Shown piece after piece: positions 1-11,458 of a DNA stretch of 64,000 nt (the stretch's first letter is position 1; each line of letters starts with the position of its first letter). Source of the stretch: Diplosphaera chodatii (taxonomy: Eukaryota; Chlorophyta; Trebouxiophyceae; Prasiolales; Stichococcaceae). Where the stretch lies: assembly GCA_032358165.1 (NCBI GenBank), contig JAALGY010000057.1:1302001-1366000 (forward strand), written 5' to 3'. The translations under genes and the position numbers were made by a program. The notes under the pieces were generated by a model. The model saw only the letters and a program-made list of their open reading frames with translations. It had not been told where the DNA came from and made no database searches.

Positions 1-2034
1 TGATGCAATGCTGCCTGTAGGCGTACAGGCCAACAGACCCTGCACAAACCGTCGACAGGGTGCCATTCGCACTGCTCTCACCAATTTGGCATGTGGGCAT
101 TTGAGTGAGCTGTTCATAGGGATGATGGAGATTCATGTCAAACTCACCTACAATGGCGGTCAAACTCACCTACAATGGCGGTCAGAATCGGAAAGACGAT
201 GGCTAGCAGATATAAGATGTTGAAACGTTCCTCGGCAAGCAGTGACGCAAGAGTCTTGCTGGGTGCTGGCGGCGGCGGTGGTGATAAAGTGGAACTGAGC
301 ACAGGCAGGTGTGGCCCGCTAGTCATGGCAGAATATGCCTTTTGCAGCACGAAGGCGGCAATGAGCAGCGCTGCAGGCGTCGACAGTCGCTGGTAAGGGA
401 AAGCTGCCAATCACGAAAATCATGTTGGCTAGCCTGCGCAACTGTGCGCTGAGTGAGCAGGGAACATCACGGACAGATGCGTATAAACGTTGTATACAAA
501 TTGAATCAAGTATGAGAGCCTCGAGTACCATTCTTGCAGTACCTGCTGTGCTTCCTGCACTTGGCTTGTGAAAAGGTGTGTGCATCACAACAAACTGCCA
601 GATCCAGCTCTGCGGCTTTGGCTCCTCCGCAAGTTCGCCGTTCTGGCGCGACTGTAGCTGTTTCACTCAAGTATGATCCTGAATAACGCAGTGCAAATGC
701 AAAGCAGCGGGCACCTGTTCGGAGCAGCCCAGCTCTGCTGTAGTGATCGGTGACCAGTCCCAACGCGATCTTCCATTTGCAACCAAGCAGGAGCGCTCAG
801 GCACACCGCGGGCTTCTTCGACAGCTTATGCATCTTACGCCCGAGCAGGTGCAGCAAGCGGCTTGGCATTGTGTCCGCCTCCCTCGCCTGTTTCTTGGAC
901 CACCCCCTGCCAAACCCTGCTGCGCGCGCTGCCTCCTCACTGGCGCGTTGCAAAGCTGCGCGGGATTGCTTGATACTCGTTCAGTGCCTAGGTGCTGCTG
1001 CAATCCGTTGCCGGCTTGCCTTTGGCGATTTGGCTGCGAGCCTACGGATAGCAAGGGCAGCCGTCCGCACTTTGTACACGAAAGGTGCAATGGGGGCGCA
1101 TGTTCGGGGTCCGGCTTGATCCACCAAGTTGAAGGTGGGTAAGAAAATCGTTACAGTCAGAAAGCAATAGATAGATGCAGCTTGTTCCGGTCATGCAAGT
1201 GCATCCGATGTCGTTGTGCTTGCTTGCTATGTGCGTGCAGGCGTGCGCATGTCACAAACGTGCCACCTTGGTAGGTGCCCTGCATAGGGTTGCGCTCATG
1301 CCTTCATCGTCGCTGTAGGTTTGCCAAACCTGCTCGCTTATGACTGCGCCAGTGGCGATGTTCCACGCATTCAGAGCTATCACTGCATGGCACGATGTTG
1401 CACTTACTTCATGCACCCCAGCTGGCGCTTGCTACGAGAGCAACACCGGACAACGTCACAATCTGATCAGCATGAAAATCTGAAGGGAAATCTTACACTG
1501 TCATGCAAACCAGCGGCACATGACGCACATCGGAATGCCCAGCACAACATACTCAGAATCTGTTGGCATTGCATGCCTCACCGCCAAGGAGGCGCGATAG
1601 GACTCAACAATTCTTTCAACACTTGACCGAAGCAATCATTTTCTTTTCGTGACTGGTCCTGTGTCTCAGCTGAACCTCACATGCATGCTTAGCCAACTGA
1701 GTTTGTTCGTAAGGCCGTCATCTGTGGAAGACATTCTGATCGACATATTTGGTTCCGTACGCCGACATTCCTATCGTTTCTAGCAGTGGTCATCTCAAGC
1801 AATCACTTGCCTCATATGCTAAGGCAATGTTGTAGAGGCCTGTCTTGATGACCGATTGCCCACCTTTTTGGTTCGGCCGCAGGATGGCACGGGAATGCTT
1901 CTGAGCATGGACATTGCCGATTGTTACACAATGCTTCTTAGAACCAGTGCTGACGGGAATTTAGCTGGACGTTGCTACTACGTATGCTTGAGGGAACATA
2001 ACATGCGTGACATCTGCTGCTGTTGCCATGTGGT
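1..2034. other. Gene-poor left flank, nothing assignable
   Basis: Only short unsupported open frames occur here. On the minus strand at about 780-1080 there are Ala/Arg/Lys-rich frames, one reading QRASEEAARAAGFGRG, that could be an exon of an unrecognised gene, but an in-frame stop and the absence of any family motif leave this unsupported. No RNA gene, long repeat or promoter stands out. The composition is less GC-rich than the mosaic that follows. Confidence 0.4.
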
Positions 2035-2220
2035 ATGTATAGGTGCCATCTGGAATAAGTGCCATCTGAGTTGAGTTCCATCTGGCCTGGACGCCACCTG
2101 GGATGGGAGCCATTTGCGATGGGTGCCATCTGGCATGGGTGCCATATGACATATATAGATGCCATCTGATGTAGGTGCCTTCCGGTATAGGCGCTATCTG
2201 GTATATAGAGGTGCAACCTG
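2035..2220. repeat. Degenerate short tandem repeat (GCCATCTGG-type)
   Basis: The motif GTGCCATCTGG and variants (GCCATCTGA, TCCATCTGG, GCCATTTGC, GCTATCTGG) recur about every 17-22 bp across this stretch. In one minus-strand frame this produces a repeating WHP/QMAPI pattern, a by-product of the repeat. It looks like a decayed minisatellite unrelated to the 92-bp array further right. Confidence 0.7.
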
Positions 2221-2603
2221 CTGAAGGCCTACCTGTGAGGAAAACGCTCCTCGGGCAAATACTGATGTGGCACACAAACAGGCACCCTGAGATGCTAGGG
2301 TCGATGATGGGGGACGCTCTCAAAGCTTTTGCTGACGTGCGTAGCGTCCTTCGATGCCTCTTGAAGATGTACTTGGAAAATTCGTGACCAGCCAAAACCT
2401 GCAAAACGCACCACAGCGCTCCTGAGATACACTCTAAACCCTCGATCCAGTCCCCCCTGGATAACTGCACCGAGTCGGCCCAAGTCGTCTCTGCATGTAT
2501 GTCGTGTCGCCGACGCATGCAATAGGGCGCTGCACTCCGTCTGGTGTTGGGTCTGAACGTCATGACGCGAGCGACAAGTGGTCGTGGGCTCAAGCATCAC
2601 CGC

Positions 2604-2652
2604 AATATATATATATATATATAAAATATATATATATATATGTATATATATG
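2604..2652. repeat. AT dinucleotide microsatellite
   Basis: An almost uninterrupted (AT)n run, broken only by AAA and by GTATATATATGTA near its right edge. The 560 bp to its right (to about 3,214) hold nothing recognisable. Confidence 0.9.
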
Positions 2653-3214
2653 TATTCCCACCAAACAACCTTGACCTGCCCTCTGCACTTCCCATGCTTC
2701 CTTAATATTAACTTCCCAGGGATTCTCGTAAGGGTTTCTCATAAGGGTTTCATCCTCAATTAGCGTATGTATGTGAAAAGTAAAGCATGTGGTTACTTGT
2801 GAGCTAAAATGTACATGTGAAGACGATGACAGCCGACAAGGAAACATTGAGAGTTCGCTTAGCTATCCGCTCAAGCAACTTCTAAGCACTAGCCGATGCC
2901 CTCATCAGATGCACTTTGGGTGGAGCGAGCTCGTTGCAAAAGTTTGTAATGGAATGCAGAGATAATGCCAACACGCAGATGCATCATCATTATGGTTGCA
3001 GGTAGCGAGGAAAGTAGACCGCAAGTATGCCGTGACAAAGCCTCATGCATGGCCAAGGCAGGATATTCAGCGACATGCATACATGTACATATGAATGCAA
3101 CATCGGACAAAAAGCAGTCGATACATGTGCAGTATTCGGAGCTGGTACTGGCACATGGTGAAACCAGGGGAGCGGCAAGCAGGAGAAGCACATAAATCAA
3201 GGGTGGTAGATCTT

Positions 3215-3570
3215 AAGGGTAGTAGATCTGCAGCAGTACGCCTTGGCCGCGCGTGGGCGTGGCAATGCTGCCGCCGCCGCCAGGTCCTCGCTCTTGGTTA
3301 CGTTCATCAGGCAGCTCTTCCTTATCGGGACTATTGCCTTTCGTTGGTCTCATAGGCCCTGCATTCCCTTCCGGTTTCAGTGTCTTCCATTGACATATAC
3401 CCATGTCATGGGTATTGAACATAAGATTTTGATGATCTGTTCTGCCGCCCTCACATTCCCACGTGTGATGATGCCGCATTGTGCTGCAGAGCCTTGTTGT
3501 TGAGCTTGGTTCTGGTCTTCATGGCCTCTGTAACAAAACAAACCAAGAAAACAAAAGAAATAAACAAAAT
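3215..3570 (+). mobile_element. Diverged old copy of the T element
   Basis: This matches, with many substitutions, the T element seen repeatedly from 4.1 to 30.8 kb. Shared landmarks in order are GGGACTATTGCC, GGGCCCTGCATTCC, GGTTTCAGTGTC, GAGCTTGGTTCTGGTC and a 3' A-rich tail (AACAAAACAAACC). It is clearly more diverged than the mosaic copies and lies outside the mosaic, so it is probably an older insertion. No terminal duplication could be defined. The roughly 500 bp to its right hold nothing recognisable. Confidence 0.75.
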
Positions 3571-4074
3571 AAAGGGTGCCACACTGTATAGATAATGTGC
3601 AATGTCGCCTGTCGAAAGACTACGATGTTGCACAGCAAGGGCACGTTGGATACTGATACATAAACGAAAATGGTGTACGTTCTGCAATACCATTTGTGCA
3701 GCATGTCGGCCTGTCAGCAGTAGTAGCCACTTTCATACATTTGACTGCCGGACAACTGGCAGCAGCTTCCCAAGTGTATCATGATCAACACACATGGGTA
3801 CTTGAACTCGTCCGAATCAATGCACGAATGCATGCTTTCATAAGATCCAGAACGTGGTTTGCAATTGCAAGAATATGGAAAACAAACACAGGCAGGATCT
3901 TGGAGCAATAGAACACAAGCAGTTATAGACGTCGGTGCCCCTTCAAATACATCTAGATACCACATATGACATGGTATTGCAGTCAATTAGTACAAAATCC
4001 AAACCAAAACTCAAATCATCCTTGCCCCACAAGCGCGTGATATAAAAGCTAGCATTGCCGTCGTTGTATACTAT

Positions 4075-4092
4075 GGGTTTAGGGTTTTAGGG
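4075..4092 (+). repeat. Interstitial telomere-like motif
   Basis: GGGTTTAGGGTTTTAGGG contains two to three imperfect units of the plant/green-algal telomere repeat TTTAGGG. It lies just left of the first T element that opens the mosaic. The array is too short to be a telomere; it may mark an old end, a repair site, or chance. Confidence 0.55.
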
Positions 4093-4129
4093 TGATTCAC
4101 ATGCGTAGGTTGTTGTGAGGTCAGGCCCT

Positions 4130-4370
4130 TTTACGACCATTAGGTAGCCTTCCTCATCGGGACTATTGCCTCTCGCTGGTCTCATGGGCCCTGAATTCCC
4201 TTGTGGTTTCAGTGTCCTCCATCGACATATTTCGAACAGGACGTTTTGATGACATACTCAGCCGCCCTCACGTTCACACGTGAGACGCCGCATTGTGCCG
4301 CAGAGCCTTGTTCTTGAGCTTGGTTCTGGTCTGGACGCCCTTTGTAAAAAAACAAACAAACAAAAAAAGC
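4130..4370 (+). mobile_element. T element (AAAC-tailed, non-autonomous)
   Basis: About 240 bp in the orientation that ends in an (AAAC)n tail. It starts near TTTTACGACCATTAGG, runs through GGGACTATTGCC and CACGTTCACACGTGAG, and ends ...GGACGCCCTTTGTAAAAAAAC then AAACAAAC. The 3' tail and variable 5' start point to a retrotransposed, non-LTR-dependent element. It has no credible coding frame. It abuts the 92-bp minisatellite directly. Confidence 0.75.
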
Positions 4371-4380
4371 CACAGGCTCT

Positions 4381-5518
4381 GGCCTTCACCTTCACTTTCG
4401 GTCCCATCCTGGACTCCCACCGCCGCTCACCTTCACCTACACCCTCACACCTCACCTGCCAGCACCCGCCGTCGCCTTCACCTTCACTTTCGGTCCCATA
4501 CCGGACTCCCACCGCCGCTCACCTTCACCTACACCCCCACACCTCACCTGCCAGCGCCCGCCATCGCCTTCACCTTCACTTTCGGTCCCATCCTGGACTC
4601 CCACCGCCACTCACCTTCGCCTACACCCTCACACCTCACCTGCCAGCACCCGCCGTCGCCTTTTCACCTTCACTTCCGGTCCCATCCTGGACTCCAACCG
4701 CCGCTCGCCTTCGCCTACACTTTCACACTCACCTGCCAGCACCCGCCGTCGCCTTCACCTTCACTTTCGGTCCCATCCTGGACTCCCACCGCCGCTCACC
4801 TTCACCTACACCCTCACACCTCACCTGCCAGCACCCGCCGTCGCCTTCACCTTCACTTTCGGTCCCATACCGGACTGCCACCGCCGCTCACCCTCACCTA
4901 CACCCTCACACCTCACCTGCCAGCACCCGCCGTCGCCTTCACCTTCCCTTCCGGTCCCGTCCTGGACTCCCACCGCCGCTCACCTTCGCCTACACCCCCA
5001 CACCTTACCTGCCAGCACCCGCCGTCGCCTTCACCTTCACCTTCGGTCCCATACCGGACTCCCACCGCCGCTCACCCTCACCTACACCCTCACGCCTCAC
5101 CTGCCAGCACCCGCCGTCGCCTTCACCTTCACTTTCGGTCCCATCCTGGACTCCCACCAACACTCACCTTCGCCTACACCCTCCCACCTCACCTGCCAGC
5201 ACCCGCCGTCGCCTTCACCTTCACTTTCGGTCCCATCCTGGACTCCCACCGCCCCTCACCGTCACCTACACCCTCACTCCTCATCTGCCGGCACCCGCCG
5301 TCGCCTTCACCTTCACTTTCGGTCCCATACCGAACTCCCACCGCCGCTCACCCTCGCCTACACCCTCACGCCTCACCTGCCAGCACCCGCCGTCGCCTTC
5401 ACCTTCACTTTCGGTCCCATCCTGGACTCCCACCGCCACTCACCTTCGCCTACACCCTCACACCTCACCTGCCAGCACCCGCCGTCGCTATCACCTTCAC
5501 TTTCGGTCCCATACCGGA
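4381..5518 (+). repeat. 92-bp minisatellite array (block 1)
   Basis: About twelve tandem units of 92 bp. Each unit carries in order TTCGGTCCCATCCTGGACTC, CCACCGCCGCTCACC, CTCACACCTCACCTGCC and AGCACCCGCCGTCGCC. Because 92 is not a multiple of 3 and the unit lacks stops in this orientation, all three forward frames stay open and give frames of 400-550 codons with a 92-residue repeat (such as SPSLSVPSWTPTAAHLHLHP). These are repeat artefacts, not a protein gene. Units vary by point changes (for example CCGGACT for CTGGACT). Confidence 0.9.
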
Positions 5519-5519
5519 C

Positions 5520-5606
5520 TCCTGTGCCGCAGAGCCTCGTTCTTGAGCTTGGTTCTGGTCTGGACGCCCTTTGTAAAAAACAAACAAACAAACAAACAAA
5601 AAATAC
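5520..5606 (+). mobile_element. T element 3' fragment inside the minisatellite
   Basis: Only the last ~60 bp of T (TGTGCCGCAGAGCC ... CCCTTTGTAAAAAAC) plus an (AAAC)n tail, inserted between minisatellite units. This is a strongly 5'-truncated copy. Confidence 0.75.
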
Positions 5607-5905
5607 CGGACTCCCACCGCCGCTCACCCTCACCTACACCCTCACACCTCACCTGCCAGCACCCGCCGTCGCCGTCACCTTCACCTTCGGTCCCATCTTG
5701 GACTCCCACCACCACTCACCGTCACCTACACCCTCGCACCTCGCCTGCGAGCCCGCAGTCGCCTTCACCTTCATCTTCGATCCCATCCTGGACTCCCACC
5801 ACCACTCACCCTTACCTATACGCCCGTACCTCATCTGCCCAGTCGGCACTGGGCCAAGATCAAGAACAAGAGCAAGAGCAAGACCAAGACCTTAGTAGCA
5901 TGACA
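5607..5905 (+). repeat. 92-bp minisatellite, end with CAAGAACAAGAG tract
   Basis: The last units continue after the T fragment and then change into a CAAGAACAAGAGCAAGAGC tract ending CTTAGTAGCATGACA. The same edge is seen reversed at about 7,320-7,400, 24,285-24,360 and 27,930-28,005, so it is a fixed right boundary of the array rather than random decay. Confidence 0.75.
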
Positions 5906-6480
5906 TTGACATTGATTACATACTGGTGGTGGGCCATTTTGGCCTAGCCACAGGCTCTGGCGGAATAACCCAGAGCAACATGCACAACGAGTCGTGTGCG
6001 AAACCGTTCACTCCCCGCTGACAGAATGGGTCCACTCAATCCCGGTTGGATGTACACCCCTCCAACTCTGCACAATGATCATGACAAACACGCAAAAAGG
6101 CTGCCAGTTGCCCGGCATCCTGCTGCATAAAGTCCGCCACTGAGGTGATGTCGCTGTCCTGAAACAGCTCAGAATGCTGCACCCTCTGATCTACTAGAGC
6201 AGGACACCCCCAGACCATGTGCGCCTCATCATCCACCACGCCGCAGCTACACCGCTGACACAGCCGCTCTGCCCGCGGCAGACGCTGCCACCTCCCTGTT
6301 TCCACCCCCAGCATGTGACTGCCCATCCGAAACTGTGCTAACCGCCGACGACCGGTCTTGGAGGCGACTGCCTGCAAGTAGCCGGCCAGCTGGTAGTTGT
6401 CACCGTTGACAGGGCCCCTGACTCCCAGCCACTCACGCACTTTGCGCAGGTCGCTGCCATTCAGCGACATTCGACATTCG
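5906..6480 (-). pseudogene. LINE-B 3' end: zinc-knuckle C-terminus and 3' UTR
   Basis: Reading on the minus strand, an open frame (stop at 6,036) starts in GSDLRKVREWLGVRGPVNGD and continues to a CxxC...HxxxxC cluster (RLCQRCSCGVVDDEAHMVWGC), then ends CTSNRD. This Cys-Cys-His-Cys spacing is typical of the zinc domain after the reverse transcriptase in plant-type LINE ORF2. A 3' UTR of ~130 bp follows, ending in repeats of ATTGAC/GTCAAT (5,906-5,920). There is no reverse transcriptase core, so this is a dead 5'-truncated copy. It is one of about ten partial copies in the window. Confidence 0.75.
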
Positions 6481-6482
6481 GC

Positions 6483-7012
6483 ATGACAACACCTAGCAGC
6501 GGCCACCCGCGGAGCCCGCGCGGATGGGAGCACCTGCCTCAGAAGACCCTGGTGCCCGGTGTTGTGCATATCGGACAGCCTGCGGCGTCAGCCGCTAGCC
6601 AACTGGTCCCTGCATGTCTGCGCGGGGTTTTCTGGGTTTACCCGCGGGTGCCGTGGCACGTGGACAGACAGACGTTTGGACATTTCTAGGATGATAGACC
6701 CGCAGCGGTGCGACTCAGCCGCGTGTGCGTGGCATTGCTGCCGCCGCCGCTAGGTCCCCGCACTTGTACGACCATTAGGTAGCCTTCCTCATCGGGACTA
6801 TTGCCTTGCGCTGGTCTCATGGGCCCTGCATTCCCTTGTGGTTTCAGTGTCCTCCATTGACATATTTCGAACATGACGTTTTGGTGACATACTCAGCCGC
6901 CCTCATGTTCACACGTGAGAAGCCGCATTGTGCCGCAGAGCCTTGTTCTTGAGCTTGGTTCTGGTCTGGACGCCCTTTGTAAAAAACAAACAAACAAACA
7001 AACAAACAAACG
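6483..7012 (+). mobile_element. T/Q element, internally shortened, with (AAAC)n tail
   Basis: A longer form of T. A 5' part (Q) starting CATGACAACACCTAGCAGC is joined through ACAGACGTTTGGACATTTCTAG to the T body, and the copy ends in (AAAC)n at about 6,985-7,012. Relative to the copies at 23.6-24.3 and 27.3-27.9 kb it lacks roughly 120 bp in Q. The frames within it have no recognisable protein motif. Confidence 0.7.
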
Positions 7013-7330
7013 TCTGTCTGTCCACGTGCCACGGCACCCGCGGGTAAACCCAGAAAACCCCGCGCAGACATGCAGGGACCGGTTGCGTACAAGTACGCCG
7101 AGCTCTGGGCCCGCTGGGACCGGACACGCCGCGAGGCGCCCTGCATGCTGGTGAAAGCAACCAAACCCAAAGGGACTGAGGGCTGGCGCTGGCAAACAAC
7201 AGAGGGCTGGCGGCTGACGCCGCAAGCTGTCCGATATGCACAACACCGGGCACCAGGGTCTTCTGAGGCAGGTGTTCCCATCCGCGCGGGCTCCGCGGGT
7301 GGCCGCTGCTAGGTGTTGTCATGCTACTAA
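7013..7330 (-). mobile_element. Q part of the T/Q element, inverted
   Basis: The same Q sequence as at 24.0-24.29 and 27.65-27.93 kb, on the minus strand and joined directly to the (AAAC)n tail of the preceding plus-strand copy. The plus frame that starts MQGPVAYKYAELWARWDR and ends GSAGGRC recurs in each copy and stays open, so Q may derive from coding sequence, but I recognise no family. Confidence 0.6.
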
Positions 7331-8540
7331 GGTCTTGGTCTTGCTCTTGCTCTTGTTCTTGATCTTGGCCCAGGGCTGGCAGGGCAGATGAGGTACGGGC
7401 GTATAGGTAAGGGTGAGTGGTGGTGGGAGTCCAGGATGGGGCCGAAAGTGAAGGTGAAGGCGACGGCGGGTGCTGGCAGGTGAGGTGTGAGGGTGTAGGT
7501 GGGGGTGAGCGGCGGTGGGAGTCCAGGATGGGACCGAAAGTGAAGGTGATGGCGACGGCGGGTGCTGGCAGGCGAGGTGTGAGGGTGCAGGCGAAGGTGA
7601 GCGGCGGTGGGAGTCCAGGATGGGACCGAAAGTGAAGGTGATGGCGACGGCGGGTGCTGGCAGGCGAGGTGTGAGGGTGCAGGTGACGGTGAGCGGCGGT
7701 GGGAGTCCAGGATGGGACCGAAAGTGGATAGCGGTAAGGGAAGTGCAAATAGCGATGGAAAAGGACCTTTGACCGGAAGGCTGTTTGTGTATTGCGTTTT
7801 TCAACGACTTATATACACAAACCATGGAGGGCAGATTGCCGAAGCAACCACTTGCATAGGGTGGGGTGGGTTGGTCCCACACGGAACTAGACCCGAAACT
7901 TCCGCCACCGCCAGGGATCGAACCCGGTCCCTGAACGGTGTCCAATGAATGGATAGCGGTAAGGGAAGTGCAAATAGCGATGGAAAAGGACCTTTGACCG
8001 GAAGGCTGTTTAAAGTGACGGTGATGGCGACGGCTGGTGCTGGCAGGTGAGGTGTGAAGGTGTAGGTGAAGGTGAGCGGCGGTAGGAGTCCGGGATGGGA
8101 CTGAAAGTGAAGGTGAAGGCGACGGCGGGTGCTGGCAGGTGAGGTGTGGGGTGGTAGGTGAAGGTGAGCGGCGGTGGGAGTCCGGGATGGGACTGAAAGT
8201 GAAGGTGAAGGCGACGGCGGGTGCTGGCAGGTGAGGTGTGAGGGTGTAGGGGAAGGTGAGTGGCGGTGGGAGTCCAGGATGGGACCGAAGGTGAAGGCGA
8301 TGGCGACGGCGGGTGCCGGCAGGTGAGGTGTGAGGGTGTAGGTGAAGGTGAGTGGCGGTGGGAGTCCAGGATGGGACCGAAAGTGAAGGTGAAGGCGACG
8401 GCGGGTGCTGGCAGGTGAGGTGTGAGGGTGTAGGTGAAGGTGAGTGGCGGTGGGAGCCCAGGATGGGACCGAAGGTGAAGGTGAAGGCGATGGCGGGCGC
8501 TGGCAGGTGAGGTGTGAGTGTGTAGGAGGTGTGCGTCGGC
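7331..8540 (-). repeat. 92-bp minisatellite array (block 2) in LINE-A sense
   Basis: Units of the 92-bp repeat in reverse orientation (on the plus strand GGTGGGAGTCCAGGATGGG, GGCGGGTGCTGGCAGG). The array is split by a SINE-like insertion at 7,726-8,011. Its upstream edge in the minus reading is continuous with the LINE-A copy 1 3' end at about 8,540. Confidence 0.85.
7726..8011 (-). mobile_element. SINE-like element copy a (unit plus 61-bp partial unit)
   Basis: A full ~223-bp unit followed by a 61-bp partial repeat of the same unit (GGATAGCGGTAAGGGAAGTG ... GGAAGGCTGTTT). It is flanked by the 5-bp duplication AAAGT (7,721-7,725 and 8,012-8,016), which occurs once in neighbouring uninterrupted minisatellite units. 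In element sense (minus strand) it is a full unit preceded by a 5'-truncated one. Confidence 0.85.
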
Positions 8541-9058
8541 GTGGGTGTGGTGAGCATTCACCGTAGTCGTGCGAGACAGTGCTTCAGATGAGTTGGAGGC
8601 GCGGTGGGGAGGCAGCCGTCGGGGGTGGTTGCTGCGATGTTTGCGGCGGGGGTCCAGGGCGGGACTCAGGCTGGGGCTGAGGTTGGCGCTGAGGCTGTGG
8701 ACATGATTGTGACTGTGGCTGTGGACGTACTGCTGGCAGCGGCACTGGGTGAGTGGCCGTCCAGCGGACGACAAGGTCTCGGCCGTTCATGCTGCAGAGG
8801 CCGCTCGCGATCCAGATCCTTTTGAAGTCGGTCATGGGGTTGTTGTCGTCGTCAACCTGCTGGCCTCGCTGAGCTCCAGTCATGTGCGCGTCGCACTGCT
8901 GTGCTAGCTCCGTGGGGGACGTGTAGGCGGCAGTGAACTCGGTGCGCATCGACTGCACGGCGGAGTGGAGGGTGGCGGCGGCGATAGATGTAGATGAGGG
9001 TGTGGGGCCACCATGGTGGACAACACAGTGGGCGTCCCAGGCCTTCTGTAGGTAGGTG

Positions 9059-9303
9059 GAATGGAATGGATAGCGGTAAGGGAAGTGCAAATAGCGATGG
9101 AAAAGGACCTTTGACCGGAAGGCTGTTTGTGTATTGCGTTTTTCAACGACTTATATACACAAACCATGGAGGGCAGATTGCCGAAGCAACCACTTGCATA
9201 GGGTGGGGTGGGTTGGTCCCACACGGAACTAGACCCGAAACTTCCGCCACCGCCAGGGATCGAACCCGGTCCCTGAACGGTGTCCAATGAATGGATAGCG
9301 GTA
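9059..9303 (-). mobile_element. SINE-like element copy b in LINE-A copy 1
   Basis: A full unit plus a short partial repeat at its element-5' side, flanked by AGGTG (9,054-9,058 and 9,304-9,308). The matching site in LINE-A copy 2 (about 13,893-13,900) is uninterrupted and has AGGTG once. Confidence 0.9.
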
Positions 9304-9755
9304 AGGTGACCCGAAGCCGGGTCCACAGCTCAAGGTCTAGGCGGCCAGGGTGCCAAGCAGTGGGGTCGCCGGCGATGATGACGTCAGGAGTGGTTGGGGG
9401 TGTGTGGCCGCCGTCGATGGCGGCCCACAAGTCGCAGAGCCACTGGAGGGCAGGGCGTGTGAGCGGGCAGTGGAGGAGGACGTGGGTGGTGTTGGCAACG
9501 GTGGTGGGCTGCAGGGTGGCGGGGTTGTTGACGAGCGGGGTACGGCAAGCCGGCCATCGGCAGCAGGCCCTCTGCATGAGGGTGTCGCCCGACATGTCGA
9601 CAGCGGCGTGCTTATAGCGGCAGTAGGTGAGGCAGGATGGTGTGCGGAGTTGGCAGTGAAGGGCTCGCCAGGCGACGGCGACATCGGCCTTGCGGATGTT
9701 GGTGCCGCAGAGCTGTTCCCAGCAGCGGCGGTACTTGGAGGCGACGGCAGGGGTG

Positions 9756-9836
9756 GAATGGATAGCGGTAAGGGAAGTGCAAATAGCGATGGAAAAGGAC
9801 CTTTGACCGGAAGGCTGTTTGTGTATTGCGTTTTTG
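9756..9836 (-). mobile_element. SINE-like element copy c, 5'-truncated (81 bp)
   Basis: Only the element-3' 81 bp, flanked by GGGTG (9,751-9,755 and 9,837-9,841). The empty site in LINE-A copy 2 near 14,345 reads GAGTG. It shifts the LINE-A frame. Confidence 0.85.
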
Positions 9837-11458
9837 GGGTGGTGTTGTCCTGAGGAGGATGGCGTTGTTGGTGGGGCCGGCGAGCGTGTGCTTGGGGCCG
9901 CTGCTGTGGGTCGCGGGCCCGTGTCGCCATAGCGTGGACGCTTGGTTGGGGCCCTGTGATGGCGATGAAGCATGGGAGACGGTGTGGAGCTGCCGTTGGC
10001 GAGGGCGAGTCAGGGCGTGGGGAGCTAGGTGTGGGTTGGTCGGCAGGGGGTGGGGAGTCTGGCTGAGTCGGCTGAGTGGGCGTCGGAGAAGTGGAGTGGG
10101 GTGCAGCAGCTGCCGTTATCGCCAGTGGTGTCTGCGGGGAGGTGCGTGTAACCCAGTCTGGGTGGTCGATGTGGTCCCGCTGAGCCGTGCGGTGCTGCTG
10201 GGCCTCGGTGATGACGGCATGCTCGGCGGCCTCGACGTGGGCGTAGCCTGGGGCGAACCAGCGAGGGATGGCTGTGGGCTGCGTGGTGGCCAAGGTGATG
10301 CGGCCTTGCTGGAGAAGCTCCGACTCCAGGAGGTGCGCCGTTCCAAGGGAGACCTCGTACTCCATGAGGTTGCGGTCTTCTTCGCCGTAGCCGTAGATGT
10401 CGGGGACGATGGTGAGGTCGGCGAGCTCGGCAAGGAAGTAGGGGCGATCCATCTTCTTGTGAGCGGGCACGTCACTGTCGTTCCCGTCGGCCGATGGCGC
10501 TGCGCCAGCAGCCGCGCGGTGTGCGGGAGGTGACCACATGACGAGATGGCAGGGTTGCCAGGGGGGCTGGGCGTCGAGGAGTGAGGCAGCGTCGTCATGG
10601 GCAGCGAGGCTGTGGTCGAAGCGCACGCGGTAGAGTCGACCATCGCCCTGGCGGCGCACGAAGCGGTGGGCAGAGTCAACCTCCCACTGCTCCGAGACGT
10701 CGATTGACGGAGGAGGCCCTGCGCCTGGTGCATCAGACGGGTGCGGGGGCGGCGGGTGGTACGGCGGGAGCCAGACACCAGCCGCACGCAGGCACACTTC
10801 CCACGCTGGGGGTTGTGGTGGGGCAAGGGCCAAGGCTGTGGTGGAGGGCGTGACGTCCGGCTGCTGAAGTGGGGGAGGCGGCATAGGCGGGGGTGGCGGC
10901 AGAGGTGGGGGTGGCGGAAGCACTTGGCTTAGTGGGGAGGCGTGTGTACGAGGCGGACTGCGGTTGCGACGTCGGCTGCGGGTGGCAGCGGCGGTGGTGA
11001 TGGCAGTGCTGGGTGCGCTGGAGGAGGTCGTTGAGTGACCGGCTGTGGTGGTTGGTGGCGGAGGGTCGGGCATGGCAGCCGCCTGAGATGCCAGTGCGTC
11101 TCTGACCAGCTGCAGGCTGTACATGGCGATGCGCTGCCCAAGTGGTGCATCCAGGCCGAGGAGGTGTTCCTGGTGGCGGGCGGCGATGTGGGCGTGGGCG
11201 TCCAGGTGGTACGTGTGTCGGATGATATCGAGTGTGATGGGGACAGATTGTCGTGCAAACACTCCTCTGAGTGCCTGCACATGCTGAACGAAGGCTGGCG
11301 GGCGGGGGAAGGCGTGGGCGTCAGGGCGGGCGGCGAGTGGCATGTGGACGGCGTCGAGGATGAGAGGCATGTACAGCCAGGAGTTGGTGGGGCGACGGCA
11401 GGCTGGCAGTGTGGCGTGGTCGTGGACGACGCAATCCGGCACAAGGGAGGGGAGGCGG

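Noticed and set aside
780..1140. Host gene exon with LTPEQVQQ or QRASEEAARAAG
   Set aside because: Only short frames on both strands, interrupted by stops, with no conserved motif or supported splice pair.
7726..8011. Miniature LTR element (terminal direct repeats of ~60 bp)
   Set aside because: The second repeat varies in length between copies (0 to ~100 bp) and always lies at the element-5' side, which fits a truncated dimer rather than two LTRs; no primer-binding or polypurine site seen.
6909..8557. Long minus-strand proteins rich in SPTPSHLTCQHPPSP
   Set aside because: They are fusions of minisatellite frames with T/Q pieces; no unique domain.
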